A stretch of 6,003 nt of DNA, taken from positions 1 through 6,003 of the forward strand of contig JBDHSU010000182.1 of NCBI GenBank assembly GCA_039808325.1, read 5' to 3'. This document shows, piece after piece, positions 1 to 5,162 of the stretch. Position numbers and translations under genes: made by a program. Every line of letters starts with the position of its first letter. Positions within the stretch are counted from its first letter, which is position 1. Under the pieces are notes generated by a model. The model worked only from the letters and a program-made list of their open reading frames with translations. It searched no databases and was not told the origin of the DNA. Source of the DNA: JAFKKS01 sp039808325. Lineage in GTDB: Bacteria; Pseudomonadota; Alphaproteobacteria; Rhizobiales; Xanthobacteraceae.

Positions 1-149
1 GCCGGGCGTTGGGCCGGCCGCTGCTGCCGCTGGGGCTGCTGCGCCAGCGCCGGCGGCGACGCGAGCAAAATGGCGGCGCCGACGGCAGCGACTAGACCGA
101 GCGCGCGGCCTACCGACCGTTCCGGCACGGTCCTTGATCCGAATGTCAT
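1..149 (-). CDS. Exported protein, N-terminal part (runs off left edge)
   Basis: Reading the minus strand from ATG at 149 gives 49 open codons to the window edge with no stop. The start is supported by an AGAGGA ribosome binding site (plus-strand 158-163) eight bases upstream. The peptide is a textbook Sec signal: a basic N-region with Arg at 6, 11 and 15, a hydrophobic core at about residues 16-30 (ALGLVAAVGAAILLA), and an ALA cleavage site at 34-36. A Gln/Pro/Arg-rich low-complexity start of the mature protein follows (QQPQRQQRPAQRP). The protein is therefore probably periplasmic or secreted. No functional domain is visible. Invasion-associated locus B (IalB) family proteins of Hyphomicrobiales often begin with a signal peptide and a Q/P/A-rich linker, so that is one guess, but it is inference only. 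The gene is divergent from the solute-binding protein gene. Confidence 0.72.
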   Translation of the reverse strand, partial: MTFGSRTVPERSVGRALGLVAAVGAAILLASPPALAQQPQRQQRPAQRP

Positions 150-157
150 GAAGCTCG

Positions 158-163
158 TCCTCT
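158..163 (-). promoter_or_regulatory. Ribosome binding site of the exported-protein gene
   Basis: Read on the minus strand this is AGAGGA, eight bases before the ATG at 149. It decides the start of a gene that is otherwise only a short fragment at the window edge. Confidence 0.55.
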
Positions 164-314
164 TACTCGCCGCGGGCGATTGTGTTGGCTGCCAGCGTGG
201 CCCACCAGGGCGCGCTGTCTCTTCGTCAAATGCGGCGGCAGCGTGACACTTCTCCCCACCGGCCGCAATCGTCCGCAGGCGCTATAGCGGCGCGCCAAGC
301 GTGCGGACGACCCG

Positions 315-338
315 TGTGCTAGACTGATTGTGCTAGAC
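315..338 (+). repeat. Tandem 10-bp direct repeat, possible promoter or operator
   Basis: TGTGCTAGAC occurs at 315-324 and again, identically, at 329-338, a 14-bp period. Each copy contains TGC followed by TAGACT (320-325) or TAGACG (334-339), which resembles an extended -10 element (TGnTAnAnT). No good -35 lies 16-18 bp upstream of either. The repeat ends 22 bp before the GTG start at 361, so it could be two overlapping promoter -10 regions or a two-site operator. The repeat is seen directly; its role is inferred. Confidence 0.45.
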
Positions 339-360
339 GAATCAACACGAAACACGCGCG

Positions 361-2214
361 GTGAGGTCTTTTTCCGAGGTGCATCCGCTTTTCGGTTTCA
401 CCGTACGGCGCCTGCTCCGGGTTGTCCCGCTGGCCGCACCGCTGGCGATCATGCTCGTCGCGCCGGCAGCTTATCCGGCCACCGTCACGCGCCACGCCAT
501 CGCGATGCATGGGGAACCGGCGCTCCCCGCCGGGTTCACGCACTTTTCCTACGTCAATGCCGCGGCGCCCAAGGGCGGACGGCTGGTGAACGGCGTGCTC
601 GGCACCTTCGACAGCCTCAATCCGTTCATCGTGATGGGGCTCGCCCTGCCCGACATCCGCGGCTACGTCGTCGAGAGCCTGATGACCCGCGGCTATGACG
701 AGCCCTTCACGCTCTACGGCTTGCTTGCCCGCACGATCACGACCGACGACGCGCGCAGCTTCGCCACCTTCACGCTCGACCCGAACGCGCGCTTCTCCGA
801 CGGAGCGCCGGTGACGCCGGAGGATGTGATCTTCTCGTGGGAGCTCCTGCGCGACCACGGGCGGCCGAGCCACCGCACCTACTATTCGAAGGTGACGAAG
901 GCGGAGAAAGTCGGTGACCGTGGCGTGCGCTTCGACCTTTCCACGGCGGACGATCGCGAACTGCCGCTGATCCTGGCGTTGATGCCGATCCTGGCAAAGC
1001 ACGCGACGAACGCGGCGACGTTCGAGCAGACGTCGCTGACGTCGCCGCTCGGAAGCGGCCCCTACGTTGTGAGCGAGGTCAGTCCGGGCGAGCGCGTGGT
1101 GTTCAAACGCAACCCCGACTACTGGGGGCGCGACCTCGGCGTCAATAAGGGGCAATGGAACTTCGACGAGATCCGCTACGATTTCTATCGCGACGGCGCG
1201 AGCCACTTCGAGGCTTTCAAGCGCGGCCTCTACGACGTTCGCATCGAGACCGACCCGGCGCGCTGGGAGACGGGTTACGATATTCCGGCGGTGCGCGAGA
1301 AGCGCATCGTCAAGGATACGATCGCCACGGGCGAGCCTGCCGGCATGTCCGGCTTCGTCTTCAATACACGCCGCGCGCTGTTCGCGGATCCGCGCGTGCG
1401 CCGCGCGCTCGGCATGCTGTTCGACTTCACCTGGGTCAATCGCAATTTCTATTTCGGCGACGGCGTGCGCACCGCAGGATATTTCGACGGATCGGAGCTC
1501 TCCGCTTACCATCGCCCGGCGGATGCCCGCGAACGCGCATTGCTCGCGCCATTTCCCGGCGTCGTGCCGCGCGCCGTTCTTGAGGGAACATGGTCGCCGC
1601 CGAGCGCGGACGGCACCGGCCGGGACCGGTCGGCGCTACGCAACGCGCTCGCCCTTCTCGGCCAGGCCGGCTGGCGGCTCGCCGGCACGCATCTTGTGAA
1701 CCGCAAATCCGGCGAGCGGTTCTCGTTCGAAATCCTGGTGACGACGCGCGAGCAGGAACGCCTCGCGCTCGCTTACGGACGCGACCTCAAGCGCGCCGGC
1801 ATCGACGCCAGGCCGCGCATGGTCGATGCCGTGCAATACGACCGCCGCCGGCAGACGTTCGACTTCGACATGATCCAGTACCATTGGGTGCAGTCGCTCT
1901 CGCCAGGCAACGAACAGTCGTTTTATTGGGGAGCGGCCGCGGCCGACCAGAACGGCAGCCGCAACTATATGGGCGTGAAAAGCCCCGCCATCGATGCCAT
2001 GATCGAGGCGATGCTGGCGGCGCGTGAACGCTCCGATTTCGTCTCGGCGGTGCGTGCGCTCGACCGCGTGCTGATGGCGGGGTTTTACGTGATGCCGCTC
2101 TTTCATCTGCCGGATCAGTGGGTCGCGCGATGGGCCGCCATCCGACGGCCGGCAAAGACCTCGGTTCACGGCATCCTTCCGGAAACCTGGTGGCGCGCTC
2201 CGGAGGCCCGATGA
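361..2214 (+). CDS. ABC transporter substrate-binding protein, family 5 (YejA/OppA-like)
   Basis: This 617-residue protein is a periplasmic solute-binding protein of the SBP_bac_5 family, closest in pattern to the YejA group (COG4166), whose members bind oligopeptides or related compounds and pass them to an ABC permease. A signal peptide is visible: basic stretch RRLLR (16-20), hydrophobic core at about 21-34, cleavage near 36-40. The Arg pair makes Tat export possible but the motif is poor. Family hallmarks are SLNPF (85-89), an FSDGAPVTPEDV segment near residue 148, GSGPY (231-235), NPDYWG (251-256), FNTRR followed by a DPRVRRAL helix from 334, and QSFYW near 520. Length is normal for the family. 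GTG at 361 is the first possible start, since an in-frame TAG sits at 334-336. It has no clear Shine-Dalgarno sequence, and GTG at 379 is an alternative that keeps the signal peptide. No permease or ATPase gene is adjacent. The stop overlaps the next start (ATGA, 2211-2214). Confidence 0.9.
   Translation: MRSFSEVHPLFGFTVRRLLRVVPLAAPLAIMLVAPAAYPATVTRHAIAMHGEPALPAGFTHFSYVNAAAPKGGRLVNGVLGTFDSLNPFIVMGLALPDIRGYVVESLMTRGYDEPFTLYGLLARTITTDDARSFATFTLDPNARFSDGAPVTPEDVIFSWELLRDHGRPSHRTYYSKVTKAEKVGDRGVRFDLSTADDRELPLILALMPILAKHATNAATFEQTSLTSPLGSGPYVVSEVSPGERVVFKRNPDYWGRDLGVNKGQWNFDEIRYDFYRDGASHFEAFKRGLYDVRIETDPARWETGYDIPAVREKRIVKDTIATGEPAGMSGFVFNTRRALFADPRVRRALGMLFDFTWVNRNFYFGDGVRTAGYFDGSELSAYHRPADARERALLAPFPGVVPRAVLEGTWSPPSADGTGRDRSALRNALALLGQAGWRLAGTHLVNRKSGERFSFEILVTTREQERLALAYGRDLKRAGIDARPRMVDAVQYDRRRQTFDFDMIQYHWVQSLSPGNEQSFYWGAAAADQNGSRNYMGVKSPAIDAMIEAMLAARERSDFVSAVRALDRVLMAGFYVMPLFHLPDQWVARWAAIRRPAKTSVHGILPETWWRAPEAR
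2202..2206 (+). promoter_or_regulatory. Ribosome binding site of the AMP-ligase-like gene
   Basis: GGAGG lies four bases before ATG 2211, inside the end of the upstream gene. It supports the 2211 start over an in-frame ATG at 2118, which would overlap the upstream gene by 97 bp and add 31 residues with no resemblance to the family. Confidence 0.65.
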
Positions 2215-3719
2215 GCGGCCTCGATACCGACACGCATGACGCGACGGGCATGAGCGGCGTGCGCCTCGACGCGATCTTCGGCCGCAACGCCGCGCGCCGG
2301 CCGGACGCCCTCGCGCTCGCCGATCAGCCGAACCGCGCGGTCGTCACGGATGGCGCGCCGCGCAAGCTCACCTATGCCGACGCCGAACGCGCGATCGCGC
2401 GCCTTGCCGTGATGCTCCGTCAACTCGGCCTGCCGCCGCGCGCCGTCGTCGCTCTACAATTGCCCAACACCGTGGAGGCCGTGATCGCCCTGCTCGCCGT
2501 GCTCCGCGCGGGCTTCGCGGCCGCGCCGTTGCCGCTTCTCTGGCGCCGCGCCGAAGGCGCGGCGGCGATGACGCAGGTGAGCGCGCGCGCCATCATCACG
2601 AGCGGCCGCATCGGAGAAGCGGACCACGGCGCCATCGCGCTGCAGATGGCCGCCGACGTTTTCAGCGTCCGTTATGTCTGCGGCTTCGGAACGGCATCGG
2701 ACGGCATCGTTCCGCTGGACGACATCTTCTCACATTCCGGCGGGGGGAGCGGCGACGTCGAAACCCCTCCAACGCACGAGGATGCGGCACTCGCGGCGGT
2801 GACCTTCGACACGGCGACAGGCCGCGCCACGGCGCGCGGCCATACGGCCCTGCTGGTAGGCGGCCTCACGAGCGTGCTCGAAGCGGACCTGCCGCGCCAC
2901 GCGCGGATCATCAATACCATGCTGCCGTCAACGTTCGCCACGCTCGCGACAGCCGTCGTTCCATGGATCCTGACCGGCGGGACACTCTCGCTGCATCATC
3001 CCTTCGACGCCCCGGCGCTCGCCGAACAGATGCGCGAAGGCGCCGACGCCATCGTCGTTCCCGCACCCCTGGCCGCGCGGTTCAACGCGCCCTTCGGCGC
3101 CTCTCGCCTCGTCGTCATCTGGCGCGATCCGCAACGCCACGCGCAGGCCGCGCCCTCGCCGCACGGCATGGCTCTCGTCGACATCCTGGCGTTCGGGGAG
3201 ACCGGCATCATCGCGGCGCGGCGCAATGAGGACGGCCGCCCGGCGCGCATCGCGACCGGCCCGCGCTTCGCCCCGCACGGCGCCTCCGACGCTCCGATGG
3301 TCATGCGGATCGCGCGCACGGTGCGAGGAACGCTTGCGCTTGGCGGACCGATGCTTCCCGTTCCCTTGCCGGAAACGGGAGAGCGCTCCACGGGGACGGG
3401 AGAGCCGCAGGACACCGGCTATCCCTGCCGTGTCGATCCAAACGACGGCGCATTGACAGTCACCGGCACGCCCGCGGGCCTCGTCAATGTCGGCGGCTAC
3501 TGCTTCGTGATGTCGGCGCTGCACGAGAGCACGGCACGCGTCGATGCTGGGTCCGTGCTGGCCGCCCTGCCCGATCCGCTCGCTGGCCAAAAGCTCGCTG
3601 GCGCGGTCGGCGACCCCGCCGCGATGCGGCACGCACTGGCGGTGCTCGGGGTCAATCCCCTGGTCGCCAACGCTTTCCGCGATCCGCGCCGCGATCCGCT
3701 GGATACGCCCGTCGCCTGA
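2211..3719 (+). CDS. AMP-binding (acyl-CoA ligase-like) protein, motif-degenerate
   Basis: The 502-residue product aligns by eye with the ANL superfamily of adenylate-forming enzymes (acyl-CoA synthetases, AMP-binding domain). The N-terminal half is typical: LTYAD (53-57), the QLPNTVE segment (83-89), LLAVLRAGFAAAPL, then ARAIIT. The catalytic motifs are eroded. Where TSGTTGxPKG should occur there is TFDTATGRATARG (198-210), keeping only part of the Gly/Thr pattern and lacking the Lys. The A5 region reads FGETG (328-332) instead of YGxTE. The TGD ribose-binding motif is DTGY (401-404), with the Asp lost. The hinge GRxK region is GTPAG (419-423). The C-terminal PKTxxGK lysine motif is absent. 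The reading frame is intact, with no sign of frameshift. It may be a pseudoenzyme or a highly diverged ligase; the substrate is unknown. ATGA overlap with the peptide-binding protein gene suggests translational coupling. Confidence 0.75.
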   Translation: MSGLDTDTHDATGMSGVRLDAIFGRNAARRPDALALADQPNRAVVTDGAPRKLTYADAERAIARLAVMLRQLGLPPRAVVALQLPNTVEAVIALLAVLRAGFAAAPLPLLWRRAEGAAAMTQVSARAIITSGRIGEADHGAIALQMAADVFSVRYVCGFGTASDGIVPLDDIFSHSGGGSGDVETPPTHEDAALAAVTFDTATGRATARGHTALLVGGLTSVLEADLPRHARIINTMLPSTFATLATAVVPWILTGGTLSLHHPFDAPALAEQMREGADAIVVPAPLAARFNAPFGASRLVVIWRDPQRHAQAAPSPHGMALVDILAFGETGIIAARRNEDGRPARIATGPRFAPHGASDAPMVMRIARTVRGTLALGGPMLPVPLPETGERSTGTGEPQDTGYPCRVDPNDGALTVTGTPAGLVNVGGYCFVMSALHESTARVDAGSVLAALPDPLAGQKLAGAVGDPAAMRHALAVLGVNPLVANAFRDPRRDPLDTPVA

Positions 3720-3768
3720 GGCGCGGCGTTGCCGCCGCCGGCCGATGCGCCTATGTGAAGGGCCTGTC

Positions 3769-3774
3769 AGGAGG
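3769..3774 (+). promoter_or_regulatory. Ribosome binding site of the DsbA-like gene
   Basis: AGGAGG, a near-perfect Shine-Dalgarno sequence, stands seven bases before ATG 3782. It rules in that start over an in-frame GTG at 3755, which would place this site inside the coding sequence and add nine residues outside the family fold. Confidence 0.8.
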
Positions 3775-3781
3775 CTCAGCC

Positions 3782-4465
3782 ATGACCGATGCCCGCTCCG
3801 ACCGCCCGCGCGTCACCGTCGATGTCGTTTCCGACGTCGTTTGCCCCTGGTGCTTCATCGGCAAGCGGCGGCTGGAAAAGGCCATCGCGCTGCGCCCCGA
3901 CCTCGACGTCACGGTGCGCTGGAACCCGTTCTTCCTCAATCCCTGGGTCGCGCGCGACGGCATCAGCCGGGAAGAATATCTGACGACGAAATTCGGCTCG
4001 GTCGACCGCTACAAGGACATCGCGCAACGCATCGTCGGCACCGCGGCCGAGGAAGGGCTCGTCTATCATCCCGACAAGATCGCGCGGCAGCCGAACACGC
4101 TCGACTGCCATCGGCTCATCCTCTGGGCCGGCGAGAACGGCGCCGCCGGCCGCATGAAGCAGCGCCTGATGGACCTCTACTTCACCGAGGGCGGCGATCT
4201 CACCGACCGCGAGGTGCTGGTGCGCGCGGCTGCGGACTGTGGGATGGACGCCGAAAGGACCCGCGCACGGCTCGCTTCGGACGAAGACGTCGACACCGTC
4301 TCGGCGCAGGCGAAGCGGGCGAGCGATGCCGGCATCGACGGCGTGCCGTGCTTCATCCTCGATGGCCGCTTCGCGGTCTCCGGCGCGCAGTCGCCGGACT
4401 ATCTCGCCGACGCCATGGGCCGCGCGGTGGCGCAGCGGAACACGCCGGACACGGCGCTCGCGTAA
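3782..4465 (+). CDS. DsbA family oxidoreductase (FrnE-like)
   Basis: The 227-residue protein is a thioredoxin-fold protein of the DsbA/FrnE group (COG2761, related to 2-hydroxychromene-2-carboxylate isomerase). The first strand (VTVDVVSDVV) leads directly into the CPWC redox motif at 21-24, followed by FIGKRRLEKA. Other family signatures are RWNPFFLNP (47-54), the helical-domain segment NTLDCHRL (105-112), GVPCFI around the cis-proline P189, and SGAQSPDYL (200-208). Length is normal for the family. There is no signal peptide, so it should act in the cytoplasm as a thiol-disulfide oxidoreductase or isomerase; the natural partner is unknown. Extra cysteines occur at 109, 153 and 190. It lies 62 bp after the ligase-like gene with its own strong ribosome binding site, so co-transcription is likely but not certain. 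Its stop is one base from the stop of the convergent gene. Confidence 0.9.
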   Translation: MTDARSDRPRVTVDVVSDVVCPWCFIGKRRLEKAIALRPDLDVTVRWNPFFLNPWVARDGISREEYLTTKFGSVDRYKDIAQRIVGTAAEEGLVYHPDKIARQPNTLDCHRLILWAGENGAAGRMKQRLMDLYFTEGGDLTDREVLVRAAADCGMDAERTRARLASDEDVDTVSAQAKRASDAGIDGVPCFILDGRFAVSGAQSPDYLADAMGRAVAQRNTPDTALA

Positions 4466-4479
4466 TTTATGCGAGCGTC
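4453..4479. terminator. Shared hairpin between convergent genes, possible two-way terminator
   Basis: CGCTCGC (4455-4461) and GCGAGCG (4471-4477) form a perfect 7-bp inverted repeat. G4454-T4478 (wobble) and G4453-C4479 can extend it outward, and a G-T wobble can extend it inward. The loop contains both stop codons: TAA at 4463-4465 on plus and TAA at 4469-4467 on minus. The symmetry centre is base 4466, the only base between the two genes. No T-run follows the stem on either strand, so a classical intrinsic terminator is not proven. Confidence 0.45.
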
Positions 4480-5132
4480 AGATCGCAGAAGGCGAAGCCG
4501 TCGCGGCTCACGACCTCGCCGGTTGCGACCGCAAGCGGCCGTGCCATCATCGGCCCGGCGGTGACGCAGGTGTGGAACTCGCCGTTCTCGCCGCAGGGAT
4601 CGACGCCCTCCGGCAAATCCGCCAGCAGCGCCGCATCGAATGTCCGGCCAGCAAACGACGCCGAGAGCTTGGCGAGATCGACCGTTACCAAGGTCGCCTT
4701 GAGCCCGTTCGCGATCATCTCGCGCGCGAGCGCCGGCGTCGGCTCATCCCAGAGCGGGAACAGCGGCGTGATCCCCGTGTCCGCCAGCATCCGCTCGCGA
4801 TAGGCGCGAACGTCACGCAGGAACAGATCGCCGAAGACGATGTGGGTCACGCCCGCGCGTTTCGCGCGCACGGTCGCCTCCGCCATCGCCGCCTCGTAGA
4901 CCACGTTCGGACATGGATACGGAATCGGGATGATCCAAGGCGCCAGCCCAGCCGCCGCAAGCTGCGCGCGCAGGACCTCCTCGCGTACGCCATGCATCGA
5001 GACGCGCTTGAAGGCGTCGGTGACGGTCGTCAGCGCGCCGACGACTTCGACATCGCCGGCGCGGCGCACGCGGTCGAGCGCAAAGGCGCAATCCTTGCCG
5101 CTCGACCATGCGACGAGCGCCTTTATCGGCAT
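4467..5132 (-). CDS. Dph6-related ATP pyrophosphatase (DUF71/COG2102)
   Basis: The 221-residue protein belongs to the adenine nucleotide alpha-hydrolase-like (PP-loop) family that includes eukaryotic and archaeal diphthine-ammonia ligase. The PP-loop SSGKD is at 10-14. Family-specific segments follow: a conserved GDLFLRDVRAYRE stretch (101-113), GITPLFPLW (120-128), and the diagnostic GENGEFHT (181-188) preceded by DPC. Length matches the family, and no signal peptide or membrane segment is present, so it is cytosolic. Bacteria lack diphthamide, so the reaction here is probably another ATP-dependent amidation or adenylation with unknown substrate. The ATG start at 5132 has a TGAGG ribosome binding site (plus-strand 5138-5142) five bases upstream. 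It lies 19 bp after the mfd stop on the same strand, so it is probably co-transcribed with mfd. Confidence 0.88.
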   Translation of the reverse strand: MPIKALVAWSSGKDCAFALDRVRRAGDVEVVGALTTVTDAFKRVSMHGVREEVLRAQLAAAGLAPWIIPIPYPCPNVVYEAAMAEATVRAKRAGVTHIVFGDLFLRDVRAYRERMLADTGITPLFPLWDEPTPALAREMIANGLKATLVTVDLAKLSASFAGRTFDAALLADLPEGVDPCGENGEFHTCVTAGPMMARPLAVATGEVVSRDGFAFCDLTLA

Positions 5133-5138
5133 GGATGC

Positions 5139-5162
5139 CTCACGCCGCCTCTCACGCCGCCT
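5139..5162 (-). repeat. Perfect 12-bp tandem duplication at the mfd end
   Basis: The 12-mer CTCACGCCGCCT (plus strand) is present twice without spacing, at 5139-5150 and 5151-5162. On the minus strand each copy carries a TGA in the mfd frame (5154-5152, the actual stop, and 5142-5140). The downstream copy also supplies the TGAGG ribosome binding site of the Dph6-like gene. It looks like a slippage or local duplication event. Confidence 0.85.

Larger units (their letters stand above)
150..360. promoter_or_regulatory. Divergent intergenic region
   Basis: This 211-bp gap separates two genes reading away from each other, so it should contain both promoters. Visible elements are a TTGACG (-35 like) on the minus strand at 224-229 with no good -10 at normal spacing, a perfect 10-bp palindrome CGCTATAGCG at 280-289, and a duplicated 10-mer at 315-338. 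I find no convincing complete sigma-70 promoter for either gene and no coding sequence that I believe in here. Promoter function is inferred from the divergent layout. Confidence 0.5.

Noticed and set aside
224..229. TTGACG on the minus strand as the -35 of the exported-protein gene
   Set aside because: No acceptable -10 lies 16-18 bp downstream, so a promoter call is not supported.
319..1512. Long minus-strand open frame (397 codons) opposite the binding-protein gene
   Set aside because: It is antisense to a gene with clear family motifs, its product is a low-complexity Arg/Ala/Glu/His mix with no recognisable domain, and such frames are common in high-GC DNA.
2118..2210. Upstream in-frame ATG as start of the ligase-like gene
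   Set aside because: It would overlap the preceding gene by 97 bp. ATG 2211 has GGAGG and forms an ATGA junction.
2211..3719. Frameshift or pseudogene as explanation for the missing ligase motifs
   Set aside because: The frame is continuous, recognisable family segments occur in the right order in one frame, and the degenerate motifs occupy the expected positions.
3723..3738. GC-rich hairpin (GCGGCG/CGCCGC, 4-nt loop) after the ligase-like gene
   Set aside because: The stem is only six base pairs, has no T-run, and such pairings are frequent at this GC content. It is not enough to call a terminator inside a likely operon.
3544..4803. Plus-strand open frame spanning the ligase-like, DsbA-like and Dph6-like genes
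   Set aside because: It overlaps three well-supported genes in another frame or on the opposite strand, and its product is Arg-rich with no domain.
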